Part shown: one piece after another, positions 1-11,123 of the stretch
Numbering within the stretch: position 1 is the first letter of the stretch
Layout: the number at the start of each line of letters is the position of its first letter
Source of the DNA: Collinsella aerofaciens
GTDB taxonomy: Bacteria; Actinomycetota; Coriobacteriia; Coriobacteriales; Coriobacteriaceae
Direction: 5' to 3'
NCBI RefSeq assembly: GCF_015548375.1
Contig: NZ_JADMWW010000003.1
Coordinates: forward strand, 79,109 to 143,108
Length of the DNA stretch: 64,000 nucleotides
Made by a program: the position numbers and the translations under genes
Notes under the pieces: model-generated
Seen by the model: only the letters and a program-made list of their open reading frames with translations
The model's database searches: none
What the model was told of the DNA's origin: nothing

Positions 1-506
1 ATCTTGGAACCATTGTCGCGCAGGTGGCGTACCAGAGCGCGGGTGTCGACGCCCTCGATAGCGACGATGCCGTGGGCGCGCAGATACTCCGGCACGCTGA
101 CGGCCGAGCGCCAGTTAGAAGGCGTGGTGCACATGTCGCGAACGATCATGCCGCGCATAGCCGGAGCGCTCGCAGGGCGCACGGCGTCGCCGGGGAAGGC
201 CGACTGGACGTCGGTCTCGTCGATACCGTAGTTGCCGATCTGCGGATAGGTCATGGTTACGATTTGGCCGGCATAACTCGGGTCGGTCATGACCTCAAAG
301 TAACCCTCGAGCGAGGTGTTGAAGCAGACTTCGCCGGTCGCGGTGCCCTCGGCACCGCATGCACGTCCATAAAAAATGGTCCCATCCTCAAGATACAGGA
401 TGCAGGGACCACAGGTGCCCTTGCTGGTTTTGGCCAGCATACGCTGGCAAAGCTCGCTGGGCGCGAAGGTGCGGGCGGCAGCGCCCGCGGTATGGTTGTT
501 CGCCAT
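1..506 (-). CDS. carA: carbamoyl-phosphate synthase small subunit (N-terminal part, cut by window edge)
   Basis: The small (glutaminase) subunit releases ammonia from glutamine for carbamoyl phosphate synthesis, feeding pyrimidines and arginine. Only the first 168 codons are in the window. They contain the CarA N-terminal fold with LEDGTIFYGRACG, FNTSLEGYFEVMTDPSYAGQ and MTYPQIGNYG; the C-terminal glutaminase domain with its catalytic Cys lies beyond base 1. About 30 residues precede the usual CarA start (LEDGT), so the N terminus is slightly long. I chose the ATG at 504-506 because GGAGAA sits just upstream. A PyrR-type loop lies directly before that ribosome site, which suggests pyrimidine control. 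Confidence 0.93.
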   Translation of the reverse strand, partial: MANNHTAGAAARTFAPSELCQRMLAKTSKGTCGPCILYLEDGTIFYGRACGAEGTATGEVCFNTSLEGYFEVMTDPSYAGQIVTMTYPQIGNYGIDETDVQSAFPGDAVRPASAPAMRGMIVRDMCTTPSNWRSAVSVPEYLRAHGIVAIEGVDTRALVRHLRDNGSK

Positions 507-517
507 AATTCTCCTTC

Positions 518-535
518 CCGGTCTCACAGGACCGG
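518..535 (-). promoter_or_regulatory. PyrR-binding-loop-like hairpin before carA
   Basis: Read on the minus strand this is CCGGTCCTGTGAGACCGG, a six-pair stem with a purine-rich loop. It matches the core of the PyrR recognition consensus (UCCNGNGAG, flanked by a stem). It ends only a few bases before the carA ribosome binding site, so binding would block translation initiation, as described for mycobacterial pyr leaders. The match is visible; the regulation is inferred. Confidence 0.6.
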
Positions 536-666
536 CTTAAAGGTGTGTAGTTAGGCCTCGCGGTATTGTAACCGCAAGCATGCCTCATGGCGTTAATTTC
601 ATCGAAATGTTTACGAAATGATAATTATGACTTTCTATGCATAATGATTTTTCTGGGACGGGGATT

Positions 667-709
667 AAAAAAATCATCCCGCGAGGCTTGTGGCTCACGC
701 GGGATGATG
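667..709 (-). terminator. Rho-independent terminator
   Basis: An 11-bp stem (ATCATCCCGCG and its complement) is followed on the minus strand by seven T. It lies directly after the stop of the membrane protein gene at 715 and separates it from carA. Confidence 0.85.
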
Positions 710-714
710 ACGTC

Positions 715-1680
715 TTACTTTCTCTTGTCCTGCTCCAGCAAATCGGACGGTGAGCGATCGGGCTTGCCGCCGCGGAAAATCTCGCGGCCATGCAGACGAT
801 GCTCCAGGTCACGTTCGACCTTTTCCTCGTCAATCTTGGTCTGGCTCACCACCGGGTCCTCAATCAACGACGACACCGAGTTCACCTGCTTCTGAATGCG
901 CTCGGCGATGGTGTCATCCATACTCACGATGCGCATCTTCCAGTCGATACTCGTGGCGTTGGATGAGCTCTTGGTCCACACGAACGTCAAAATGGCGCTC
1001 TGGTGGCCGCGCGCGGGGAACATGCCAAAGAAGGAATCGTGCTGAATGTTGCTATCCTCGTCGATATAGGCGTGAACGTTATACACCACGCGGTCGATCT
1101 TATCGTTGAGCAGCGCGTTGGTCGCGAGCGCCGCGGCCTGAATCTGCCCGTTGGACAGCAGCTCGAGCTCGTTGGCAGACGATGTGTCCAACACCGTCAC
1201 CTCGACCGTGCCCGTACGCTCATCGGCTTCATCGACGGTAAAGTCGAGCGGGAACTGCGTAAAGCCGTTGCCCCACTCGAGTCCACCCTTGAGTGCTGTA
1301 GAAACGGTATCGACCGAAACGCTCTCGGACAGGTTGGCGGTGTTCAGACGACGCATCACGCCGTAGCCAATCTGCATGCCCACGATCAGCACCAAAATAC
1401 CGATGACCACGGCCATCGCGGTCTTCGTAATGGTATGGCTCACCTGCGAGCCCGAAGGATCGTCCTCGGACAGCGGGTCGATATGTTTTGCCTGGCTCGC
1501 GCGGTCCTCGCTGCGCAGCTGCGCTAGCGCCGCTTTGTCACCGCGCTTGGCCGCAGCCTCCTTCTCACGCATGCGCTCGGTTCGCTTTTTGGCAAGCGTG
1601 GGATCCAAGACACCGGATGCATCGATTTCGGAGAATAACTCCGTCACTTCTTCCGGAGTCAAAGGGTTCTTGTCAGCCAT
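715..1680 (-). CDS. hypothetical single-pass membrane protein
   Basis: I do not recognise this 321-residue protein. The first about 85 residues are charged and probably cytoplasmic, rich in K/R/E around 30-65. A single hydrophobic segment spans roughly 86-107. The remaining about 210 residues would be extracytoplasmic, with mixed alpha/beta composition and no obvious catalytic motif. The ATG is preceded by AGGAAG. It follows the ABC exporter gene by about 20 bases on the same strand, so the two are probably co-transcribed, and it ends at a clear terminator. A role linked to the exporter is only a guess from position. Confidence 0.75.
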   Translation of the reverse strand: MADKNPLTPEEVTELFSEIDASGVLDPTLAKKRTERMREKEAAAKRGDKAALAQLRSEDRASQAKHIDPLSEDDPSGSQVSHTITKTAMAVVIGILVLIVGMQIGYGVMRRLNTANLSESVSVDTVSTALKGGLEWGNGFTQFPLDFTVDEADERTGTVEVTVLDTSSANELELLSNGQIQAAALATNALLNDKIDRVVYNVHAYIDEDSNIQHDSFFGMFPARGHQSAILTFVWTKSSSNATSIDWKMRIVSMDDTIAERIQKQVNSVSSLIEDPVVSQTKIDEEKVERDLEHRLHGREIFRGGKPDRSPSDLLEQDKRK

Positions 1681-1699
1681 AAACTTCCTGTCATATCAA

Positions 1700-3472
1700 T
1701 CAGTCGAGCTCGTGCGCACGCGCACCTTCGAACTGCATTCGATAGTAACGGGCATAGGTGCCGCCACGGGCGAGAAGCTCCTCGTGCGTGCCACGCTCCA
1801 CAACGCGACCATGCTCAACGGTCGCAATCTCATCGGCATGCTTAATGGTCGAAAGACGATGGGCGATGATAATCGTGGTACGGCCGCGTGCCAGCTCTTC
1901 GAGCGACTCCTGCACCGCCTCCTCGCTCTCGTTATCCAAAGCACTCGTCGCCTCATCCAAAATAAGGATCTTGGGATTCTTGAGAAACACGCGCGCGATG
2001 GCAACGCGCTGCTTCTGTCCGCCCGAAAGACGGCTGCCGCGCTCGCCTACCACGGTGTCGTAGCCCTGCGGAAGCGATTCGATAAAGGTATCGATATTGG
2101 CGCGGCGGGCCGCCTCGGCGATCTCTTCTGCCGTAGCACCCGGCTTGCCGTAGGCGATGTTCTCGCCGATTGTTCCGTCAAACAGGTAGACATCCTGCTG
2201 CACCAGGCCGATGGCACGACGCAGGCTCTGCTGCGTCACATCGCGCACATCCTGGCCGTCGATGCTAATGGAGCCGGCAGCCACGTCATAAAAGCGCGGC
2301 AGCAGCGAACAGGTCGTGGACTTGCCGCCGCCCGAAGGGCCAACCAAAGCGATGGTCTGCCCGGGCTTGATGGACAGATCCATATGGTCGATAACGGGAC
2401 GCTCGTCGGCATCGCCCTCGCCCAGCTCGACATCCTCGTAGTTAAAGCACACGTCGTGATACTCCACGGCGCCGGCGGTCACCTGCAGATCCGTGGCGCC
2501 CGGCTTGTCCTGGATATCCGGCACGGTCGAGAGCACCTCGTCCATACGCTTAAAGCCGGCGATAGCCTTCTGATACGTTTCGGCCGAATTGACGAGTGTC
2601 TCGAGCGGCGTGCAGAACAGCGAAATATAGAGTGCAAAGGTCGCCATATCGACCGCCTGCAGCTGTCCCTGGGCGACCAGCCAGCCGCCCAGCAGCACCA
2701 CGATCACATAGAGCACACCCGAGAGCAGGCCATACGTCGCGGTATAGACGCCCATGGCGTGATACATGTTCTCCTTGGACGAAAGATAGCGATTGTTGGA
2801 GGCGCGGAACTTGGCGCGCTCGGTCTCCTCGTTGGCAAAGCTCTTGACCACGCGCATGCCCGCCAGCGAATCCTGCAGCTGCGCATTGATGCCGCTGATC
2901 TTTTTGCGGTTGTCGCTAAAGACCTCGCGCATGCGCATGTTCTGCCAAAACATGATGACCGCAAACGCCGCCGTCACCACGGCCATGGCAAGCGCCAGCA
3001 CCGGGGCGATGGTAAAGAGGATCACAAACGAGCCGATGATCTCGATGCCGCAGATGATGATCCACTCGGGCACGTGGTGCGCCGCCTCGCAGATATCGAA
3101 CAGGTCGTTGACCACGCGGCTCATCATGTCGCCCGAGCTGTTGCGGTCGAAGTACGCAAAGCTAAAGCGCTCATACTGGTCGAACAGGTCCTCGCGCATT
3201 TTGGACTCCATACGCGCGCCCATCACGTGACCCCAATAGCTCACAAAATAACGGCAGGCGCAGCGGGCGGCATACATCAGCACCAAGCCCACCGCGATCA
3301 TGCCGAGCGCCTGCATAATGGCAGCCTGACCCTGAGTAAACAGCCCACCGGTCAAATTGCGCAGGATAATGGGGAACGCCAGGTCAATGGCGGCAAGCAC
3401 CAGAGCACAAACAGTATCAGCAACAAAAAGCCCCATCTGGGGCTCGTAATACGAAAGAAACCTCTTCAGCAT
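1700..3472 (-). CDS. ABC exporter, fused membrane and ATP-binding domains
   Basis: This 590-residue half-transporter has six predicted membrane helices in the first about 310 residues, then a nucleotide-binding domain with Walker A GPSGGGKST, signature LSGGQ, Walker B ILILDEATSA and the H-loop IAHRLST. It belongs to the multidrug/lipid exporter (MdlB/MsbA-like) class and should work as a homodimer, since no partner ABC gene is adjacent. The substrate cannot be read. The ATG at 3472 has AGGTG upstream. An in-frame ATG at 3571 has an even better site (GAGGAGGGA) and would add 33 basic residues; the family normally starts near the later one. The 5' region holds several hairpins. Confidence 0.9.
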   Translation of the reverse strand: MLKRFLSYYEPQMGLFVADTVCALVLAAIDLAFPIILRNLTGGLFTQGQAAIMQALGMIAVGLVLMYAARCACRYFVSYWGHVMGARMESKMREDLFDQYERFSFAYFDRNSSGDMMSRVVNDLFDICEAAHHVPEWIIICGIEIIGSFVILFTIAPVLALAMAVVTAAFAVIMFWQNMRMREVFSDNRKKISGINAQLQDSLAGMRVVKSFANEETERAKFRASNNRYLSSKENMYHAMGVYTATYGLLSGVLYVIVVLLGGWLVAQGQLQAVDMATFALYISLFCTPLETLVNSAETYQKAIAGFKRMDEVLSTVPDIQDKPGATDLQVTAGAVEYHDVCFNYEDVELGEGDADERPVIDHMDLSIKPGQTIALVGPSGGGKSTTCSLLPRFYDVAAGSISIDGQDVRDVTQQSLRRAIGLVQQDVYLFDGTIGENIAYGKPGATAEEIAEAARRANIDTFIESLPQGYDTVVGERGSRLSGGQKQRVAIARVFLKNPKILILDEATSALDNESEEAVQESLEELARGRTTIIIAHRLSTIKHADEIATVEHGRVVERGTHEELLARGGTYARYYRMQFEGARAHELD

Positions 3473-3481
3473 AATCACCTT

Positions 3482-3617
3482 ACGCGGTTTTACCAAACCG
3501 CGTTTCGTCTCGACGCTGCAAGTGCTCCATTTGGACAATCTGGCCTTCAATCGTCGGTCGCGTATATCCATACGCTTCCCTCCTCTTTTAGGCCACCTTG
3601 TCTCAAATGGAGCACTT
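3482..3617 (-). promoter_or_regulatory. nested inverted repeats in the leader of the ABC exporter
   Basis: Three structures lie before the exporter. A hairpin at 3482-3503 (ACGCGGTTT arms) immediately precedes the ribosome site of the ATG at 3472. A 19-20 base inverted repeat pairs 3520-3538 with 3598-3617 (AAGTGCTCCATTTG arms, one extra base). Inside it, the upstream ATG at 3571 sits within GCGTAT...ATACGC. The arrangement suggests leader or translational control; this is inferred from structure only. Confidence 0.5.
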
Positions 3618-3656
3618 TCGCTGACTTACACAAACCTGCGGGATCATCCCCGCTCG

Positions 3657-4352
3657 TTAAAGCTCCGCTCCGCCTAGTCGGTGCGCGATGCTGTCACAGG
3701 CCAAGGCGCCTACGACGGTCTTGGCGTCTTCGATCTTGCCGTCGAGTACGGCGTCGATCAGCTCGTGCAGCGGCACCAGGTCCACGTTGACAAACTCGTC
3801 ATCATCGGGGTTGGGCGCATCAAACTCGAGCTTGGTAGCCAAGTAGATATGGATGATCTCATCGCAAAAACCGCAGGACGTGACAATCGACGTCAAAAAG
3901 CGAATACGACCAGCCCTAAAGCCCGTCTCCTCATGCAGTTCGCGCTTGGCGCAATCGAGCGGGTCCTCGCCCGGGTCGAGCTTGCCGGCAGGAATCTCGA
4001 CCGTCACGCGGTCGATGGCGGTGCGGTACTGACGCACCAGTACGATCTTGCCGCTCTCGGTCAGTGCCACAACGGCCGCCGCACCCGGATGGCGAACGAT
4101 ATCGCGGGCGCTGCGGTGACCGTTAGGCAGCTCAACCTCAAGCCGGTGGACGTCGAGAATCTTGCCCTTCCAGGCGCACTCCTCCGAAAGAATCTTCTCG
4201 TGCAGCTCGGCATCGTGCGGGTCGTCATCGCCCAACACCAGCGCCGGCTCGTCAGCGACCTCGCCACCAGGCTCGCCCTCGGCGTGCCCATACATGCGGC
4301 TGTCCTCTTCGACGATCTGCGCGTCCACGAGCTCTTCGTTCTTCTCGTCCAT
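3657..4352 (-). CDS. NUDIX hydrolase, ADP-ribose pyrophosphatase type
   Basis: The protein (231 residues from the ATG at 4352) hydrolyses a nucleoside diphosphate linked to another group, most likely ADP-ribose. The NUDIX box is complete: G, five residues, E, seven residues, then RELHEETG, near residues 120-142. The N-terminal about 50 residues are acidic and not part of the usual domain. An ATG nine bases earlier (4361) abuts the AGAGGA ribosome site too closely, so I prefer 4352. The gene lies a few bases after purD and is probably translated from the same message. Confidence 0.87.
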   Translation of the reverse strand: MDEKNEELVDAQIVEEDSRMYGHAEGEPGGEVADEPALVLGDDDPHDAELHEKILSEECAWKGKILDVHRLEVELPNGHRSARDIVRHPGAAAVVALTESGKIVLVRQYRTAIDRVTVEIPAGKLDPGEDPLDCAKRELHEETGFRAGRIRFLTSIVTSCGFCDEIIHIYLATKLEFDAPNPDDDEFVNVDLVPLHELIDAVLDGKIEDAKTVVGALACDSIAHRLGGAEL

Positions 4353-4373
4353 CCGTCTCATTCCTCTCGGATT

Positions 4374-5678
<1,305 letters not shown>

Positions 5679-5732
5679 GGGTGCCTCCTCTATGGATGAA
5701 TGGCCCGCTCCGCGCGAGCCCTTTGCAAGCAA

Positions 5733-5774
5733 ATATACCCCTCGGCCGCCCGTCTGGGCTGCAAAGGGGTATAT
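5733..5774 (-). terminator. hairpin between purA and purD
   Basis: Ten-base perfect arms (ATATACCCCT and complement) with a GC-rich 22-base loop that can itself pair. It follows the purA stop by about 20 bases on the minus strand. The T run after it is short, so termination may be partial. Confidence 0.6.
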
Positions 5775-5795
5775 CGCAATAACCGTATAAACCGA

Positions 5796-7091
<1,296 letters not shown>

Positions 7092-7175
7092 TTACATTCA
7101 TGGACTGTCTACGCGCCACGCCGGCACGCAGAAGCACAAAACATTCCCAGTATACCCGTGCAACGGGCGCCTGTC

Positions 7176-8567
7176 CTACTCCTCGGCATGTGCCCCATCA
7201 AGCTCATAGAACTTGGTGGATGCCGGCAGGAACATCAGATCGACGTCGCCGATCGGGCCCGAACGGTTCTTGGCCACGACGATACGCGTAACGCCCTCGT
7301 CGGGTCGATCGTCGCGCGAGGCTTCGGCCTCGTCGGCGGAGCGGTCCAAGAACATAACGATATCGGCGTCCTGCTCGATGGAGCCCGATTCACGAAGGTC
7401 GGAAAGCTGCGGGCGCTTGCCGGTACGGGATTCGACCTGACGCGAAAGCTGCGACAGCGCGATGAGCGGGATCTTGAGCTCCTTAGCCATGATCTTCAGA
7501 CCACGCGACATCTCCGAAACCTCGACGGTGCGACTCTCGGAGCGACGCCCCGGCGGAGGGCTCACCAGCTGCAGGTAGTCCAGGATGATGATGGCCTTCT
7601 CCTTGTTATGGAGCATGCGGCGGCTCTTGGCGCGAATCTCGGTCACCGTGGTGCCAGGCGTATCGTCAATCAAAATATCGAGCTTAGACAAGGTCTGCGT
7701 GGCCTCGTTGATGTTGGCCCACTGCTCGGGGCTAATTCGACCCATGCGGAAGTCACTGATCGAGATCATGGCGTAGGCGCAAATCAGACGCTGGGCAATT
7801 TCCTTGCCCGACATCTCCAGCGAGAAGAAGCCGACGGTATAGCCCGCAGCGGCGGCGTTGAGCGCCAAATTCAGGGCGAACGACGTCTTACCCACAGCAG
7901 GACGGGCGCCGATGATGATGAGCTGGCCCTCGCGGAAGCCCATGAGCATGCGGTCGAGCGACGGGAAGCCCGTGGGAACGCCCGCCGCCTGACCACCGGC
8001 CTGGCACACTTCCTCGGCCTCGTTATAGGCCTCGACCATAAACTCGGTCAGCGTCTTGTAGCTCGACTTGACCTCGCGTGCCGTGACCTTGAGCAGCTTG
8101 CTCTCGGCCAGCTCGACAACCTCCTTGGTGTCGGTGGGGGCGTTATATGCCAGCGCGTTGATCTCGTTGGTGGCGCCGATCAGCTCGCGCAGCATCGAGT
8201 CGCGGCGAACGATGGCGGCATGGTGCTGCCAGTTGACGAGCGACAGGGTCTGACCCATCAACTCCAAAATGTACGCCTCGCCGCCCACGGCGTCGAGCTT
8301 GTTGATGCTTCGCAGATAATCGATCAGCGAGATGGAGTCGATGGGAATGCGGCTGTTGTACATATCGACCATCGCGGTATAGATGGTCTTATGAATGGGC
8401 CGGTAGAAGTCATCGGGCTGCAGCTCGACCTGGGCTTCTTCGACCACCTCGGGCGATAGCAGCATAGCGGCCAGTACATTGGCCTCTGCATCTTGGTTTT
8501 GGGGAAGACCCAACTTTGAGCCGCGGTCCTCAACCGTCAGCCCGGTCTCCCTATCGTCATATGCCAT
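7176..8567 (-). CDS. dnaB: replicative DNA helicase
   Basis: The hexameric helicase unwinds DNA at the fork. The 463-residue protein has the N-terminal helical domain (QNQDAEANVLAAMLL) and a RecA-like core with Walker A GARPAVGKTS and the ILDYLQLVSPP motif. No intein is present. I chose the ATG at 8567 because GAGG is six bases upstream; a further ATG at 8579 lacks a good site. It lies downstream of rplI, a common arrangement. The candidate loader DciA is also in this window (23718-24281). Confidence 0.96.
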   Translation of the reverse strand: MAYDDRETGLTVEDRGSKLGLPQNQDAEANVLAAMLLSPEVVEEAQVELQPDDFYRPIHKTIYTAMVDMYNSRIPIDSISLIDYLRSINKLDAVGGEAYILELMGQTLSLVNWQHHAAIVRRDSMLRELIGATNEINALAYNAPTDTKEVVELAESKLLKVTAREVKSSYKTLTEFMVEAYNEAEEVCQAGGQAAGVPTGFPSLDRMLMGFREGQLIIIGARPAVGKTSFALNLALNAAAAGYTVGFFSLEMSGKEIAQRLICAYAMISISDFRMGRISPEQWANINEATQTLSKLDILIDDTPGTTVTEIRAKSRRMLHNKEKAIIILDYLQLVSPPPGRRSESRTVEVSEMSRGLKIMAKELKIPLIALSQLSRQVESRTGKRPQLSDLRESGSIEQDADIVMFLDRSADEAEASRDDRPDEGVTRIVVAKNRSGPIGDVDLMFLPASTKFYELDGAHAEE

Positions 8568-8720
8568 GAGCATCCTCATTCATATCGCTTGCGAGCATCC
8601 ATAGTATCAGCCACGGTCCAAAAACGGACCGCGCGCCGCCAATCATCACCGAACCAAACGGATGAACGGTCCTGTATATAGGACTTCGACGCAACGTTCA
8701 CCATGACACTCACTCAGCGC

Positions 8721-8760
8721 AAAAAGCAAAAGGGCGCCCTGGTTTCCCAGAGCGCCCTTC
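8721..8760 (-). terminator. Rho-independent terminator after rplI
   Basis: A GC-rich stem (AAGGGCGCTCTGG pairing with CCAGGGCGCCCTT) is followed on the minus strand by TTGCTTTTTG. It ends the ribosomal protein transcript before dnaB. Confidence 0.85.
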
Positions 8761-8791
8761 TTAGAACAAGATTGTTGCGTTGCAGCAAATG

Positions 8792-9331
8792 CTACTCGGC
8801 AGCAGCCTCAGTCTCGACCTCGGCGGTCTCGGCCTCGGCGACCTCAGCGGCCTCCTCGACCTCAGCCTCGGCAGCGAGCTCATCGGCGGTAACGCCGACG
8901 AGAACGACAACCTCGGCCTTGATCTCGCGGTACAGCGAGATGGCAACGGTGTGGGCACCGGCAACCTTGATGGGCTTACCGAGCTCGACGCGCTTGCGGT
9001 CGATGTCCATACCGAGCTGAGCCTTGATGGCGTCAGCGATCATAGCGGCGGTAACGGAGCCAAAGAGGATGCCCTCGTCGCCGACCTTGACGTCAACGGT
9101 GACCGTCTTGCCCTCGAAGGCAGCCTTGGTCTCGTTGGCGGTAGCCAGACGGACGGCCTCGCGCTTGGCGATGTTGTTGCGACGCTCGTCAAGCTGCTTG
9201 AGGTTGCCCTTGGTGGCGGCAACAGCGAGCTTCTTGGGGAACAGGAAGTTCTCAGCGTAACCCTGAGCGACCTCTACGACGTCACCCTCGCCGCCCTTGC
9301 CCTTGATCTCATCGAGAAGAATAACCTTCAT
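8792..9331 (-). CDS. rplI: 50S ribosomal protein L9
   Basis: L9 binds 23S rRNA and helps keep the reading frame. The N-terminal domain is classical (MKVILLDEIKGKGGEGDVVEVAQGYAENFLFPKKLA). The protein is 179 residues against about 148 for the family, because of an acidic, alanine-rich tail of roughly 30 residues (VEEAAEVAEAETAEVETEAAAE-like composition) that lies outside the folded domains. It is the last gene of the rpsF-ssb-rpsR-rplI cluster and is followed by a terminator. Confidence 0.96.
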   Translation of the reverse strand: MKVILLDEIKGKGGEGDVVEVAQGYAENFLFPKKLAVAATKGNLKQLDERRNNIAKREAVRLATANETKAAFEGKTVTVDVKVGDEGILFGSVTAAMIADAIKAQLGMDIDRKRVELGKPIKVAGAHTVAISLYREIKAEVVVLVGVTADELAAEAEVEEAAEVAEAETAEVETEAAAE

Positions 9332-9346
9332 GATGCGTCTCCCTTC

Positions 9347-9613
9347 TTAGCCGCGGTCGCGGTTGCCACGAGAGGAAACCACGGGGACGGTGTACGGCAG
9401 GAGAGCCATCTCGCGGGCGCGCTTGATGGCGTTGGCGATGTCATGCTGATGCTGCGTGCAAGCGCCAGTGACGCGACGGGGCTTGATCTTGCCACGGTCG
9501 GTCATGTACTTACGGAGAAGCTGAGTGTCCTTATAGTCGATGAACTCAGTGTTCTCCTTGCAGAACTGGCAGTACTTACGACGCGGCTGACGTGCAGAAA
9601 AATCATTAGCCAT
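9347..9613 (-). CDS. rpsR: 30S ribosomal protein S18
   Basis: S18 pairs with S6 on the platform of the small subunit. The 88-residue protein begins [20 protein letters not shown] and contains the family core around [18 protein letters not shown]. Two Cys (C-x2-C) near the N terminus are typical of the zinc-type form, though only this pair is seen. I chose the ATG at 9613, which follows AAAGG; a longer reading lacks a site. It lies between ssb and rplI. Confidence 0.96.
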   Translation of the reverse strand: MANDFSARQPRRKYCQFCKENTEFIDYKDTQLLRKYMTDRGKIKPRRVTGACTQHQHDIANAIKRAREMALLPYTVPVVSSRGNRDRG

Positions 9614-9685
9614 GTCAAAATACCTTTCATTTGGCAACTTCGGCGAACCGAAGCCGCCTCTCACTCAAAAATAGGTGAACAACCC

Positions 9686-10138
9686 TTAGAACGGGATGTC
9701 CTCATCGTAGACGTCGACCGCAGGCGGCGTAGCCACCGGTGCGGCAGGACGTGCTGCGGGCGCGGGGGCTGCGGGGGCGTAACCGCCCTGATCGTAGCCA
9801 CCCTGGCCACCACGGGAGCTCATAAACTCGATCTCATCGACGATGACCTCAAGCTTGCTCCGGCGCTGGCCGTCGCGCTCCCAAGAGCTGTAGCGCAGCT
9901 TGCCCTCGATCGCGACCTTGTTTCCCTTTGCCAGGAAACGGCTCACGGCCTCGGCGCGGGTGCCGAACATGGTGCAGTCGACAAAGTTGGGATAGTCCTC
10001 CCACTCGCCAGTCTGCGCGTTGCGGCGACGATCGTTCACGGCGACGCCAAAGGACAGAACCTGGGTTCCGCCGGCGGTGGCGCGCAGCTCGGGATCGCGG
10101 GTGAGGTTACCGGTGATGTTCACTCGATTGATGCTCAT
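9686..10138 (-). CDS. ssb: single-stranded DNA-binding protein
   Basis: SSB coats single strands at forks and recruits partners through its tail. The 150-residue protein has the OB fold (MSINRVNITGNLTRDPELR, VNDRRRNAQTGEWEDYPNFVDC), a G/A/P-rich linker from about 108 and the acidic tip YDEDIPF, the canonical partner-binding tail. It lies in the rpsF-ssb-rpsR cluster in the usual order. Confidence 0.97.
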   Translation of the reverse strand: MSINRVNITGNLTRDPELRATAGGTQVLSFGVAVNDRRRNAQTGEWEDYPNFVDCTMFGTRAEAVSRFLAKGNKVAIEGKLRYSSWERDGQRRSKLEVIVDEIEFMSSRGGQGGYDQGGYAPAAPAPAARPAAPVATPPAVDVYDEDIPF

Positions 10139-10186
10139 AACTCACTACTTCCTCTTGGGGCACAAGCCCAGTCCAAAACGACAGTC

Positions 10187-10480
10187 TTACTCCTGGTCGT
10201 CGCGGCGGACGATCATGTGGCGGACCACAGCGTCGGTGATGCGCAGGACGCGATCAAGCTCGGCGATCTGGGTAGGATCTGCGTGGAAGTTGATGAGGGT
10301 GTAGTCACCATCGGTGAGGTCGTTGATCTCGTAGGCGAGCTTGCGCTTGCCCCACTCGTCAACGGAGTCGACCTTGCCAGCGCCCTCAGCGATCGTGGTA
10401 TCGATACGCTTCATAACAGCGAGACGAGTCTCGGGGTCGAGCGACGGGTCAACAAAGAACAGCAGTTCATAAGCCTTCAT
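10187..10480 (-). CDS. rpsF: 30S ribosomal protein S6
   Basis: S6 binds S18 and 16S rRNA. The 97-residue protein begins MKAYELLFFVDPSLDPE and includes DEWGKRKLAYEIND and the C-terminal RHMIVRRDDQE. The ATG at 10480 follows a strong GAGGAGGTG site; an upstream GTG-like extension has none. It is the first gene of the cluster and has a readable promoter about 75 bases upstream. Confidence 0.96.
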   Translation of the reverse strand: MKAYELLFFVDPSLDPETRLAVMKRIDTTIAEGAGKVDSVDEWGKRKLAYEINDLTDGDYTLINFHADPTQIAELDRVLRITDAVVRHMIVRRDDQE

Positions 10481-10507
10481 ATTGTCACCTCCTCTGGGCA
10501 AATGTGG

Positions 10508-10534
10508 CTTCAGGTCGTGAAGGTGCGCCTGAAG
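10508..10534 (-). promoter_or_regulatory. hairpin in the rpsF leader
   Basis: Seven-base arms (CTTCAGG and complement) enclose a 13-base loop between the rpsF promoter and its ribosome site. S6:S18 autoregulatory leaders are known in bacteria, but I do not see their hallmark clearly, so the role is open. Confidence 0.35.
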
Positions 10535-10551
10535 CAGGAAAAGACTTGGTA

Positions 10552-10580
10552 ATAATATCTTTCAACCTCCCAGGCCGCAA
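10552..10580 (-). promoter_or_regulatory. promoter of the rpsF cluster
   Basis: On the minus strand: TTGCGG (-35, 10575-10580), a 17-base spacer, TATTAT (-10, 10552-10557). Spacing is ideal and the position fits rpsF. Confidence 0.6.
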
Positions 10581-10940
10581 GAATATGCAGCTACAACCTC
10601 ATGACCTCCACATATGCCCATGCTCGCACCACGTTTCATGCGCATTCCAACCAAATGCCGACCAAGAGCTTGACGGATTTGTGGACAAGATACGATGCCG
10701 CGGGGACAAGCTGAGCCAAGCCGCAGGTCAACGGGCATAAGGCTGTGGTCGCAAAATGCATGCCAGTGGTCCACAGCACCACCCAAAGATTTTTAAATTC
10801 ATTGCCAAGTCGCTTATGAATACCCCTTTTGAACAATTGAGTTGATCAACCACGCTGGTCGGAAGCCGTTTTTTGTCACCTCAAACCCCACTGCAACGCC
10901 AAGCGCGGCCGAACGTTTTAAAAAATGCCAACTTTTCTGT
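10581..10940. other. intergenic stretch without a supported gene
   Basis: Short open frames occur but none has a ribosome site, family motif or convincing codon use. The region separates the divergent rpsF cluster and serine tRNA genes. A lone TGTGGACAA at 10680 resembles a DnaA box but is isolated. Confidence 0.5.
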
Positions 10941-10968
10941 TTGCACTTTGCGATTCCTCGTGTATACT
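10941..10968 (+). promoter_or_regulatory. promoter of tRNA-Ser(GGA)
   Basis: TTGCAC (10941-10946), 16-base spacer ending in TG, TATACT (10963-10968). It lies 16 bases before the tRNA 5' end. Confidence 0.75.
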
Positions 10969-10984
10969 GACTTTCGCATTTAAC

Positions 10985-11075
10985 GGAGAGTTGTCCGAGT
11001 GGCCGAAGGAGCACGATTGGAAATCGTGTAGGCGTCAAAAGCGTCTCCAGGGTTCAAATCCCTGACTCTCCGCCA
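10985..11075 (+). tRNA. tRNA-Ser (anticodon GGA)
   Basis: Class II tRNA of 91 bases with encoded CCA. The acceptor pairs GGAGAGT with ACTCTCC, the anticodon loop reads TTGGAAA, a long variable arm follows, and the T loop is GGTTCAAATCC. It decodes UCC/UCU. Confidence 0.96.
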
Positions 11076-11084
11076 GTTAATTCC

Positions 11085-11114
11085 AAAGCAGGCCTTCGAG
11101 CCTGCTTTGTTTTT
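11085..11114 (+). terminator. terminator between the serine tRNAs
   Basis: AAAGCAGGC, four-base TTCG-like loop region, complement, then TTTGTTTTT. Each serine tRNA is thus separately terminated. Confidence 0.85.
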
Positions 11115-11123
11115 ACCCCACGC

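Noticed and set aside
1376..3790. Very long plus-strand open frame opposite the ABC exporter
   Set aside because: Shadow frame of high-GC coding sequence; it has no ribosome site or family motif, while the minus strand carries a clear transporter.
10680..10688. TGTGGACAA, a classical Streptomyces-type DnaA box
   Set aside because: Isolated, far from the origin and unlike the boxes clustered near dnaA here.
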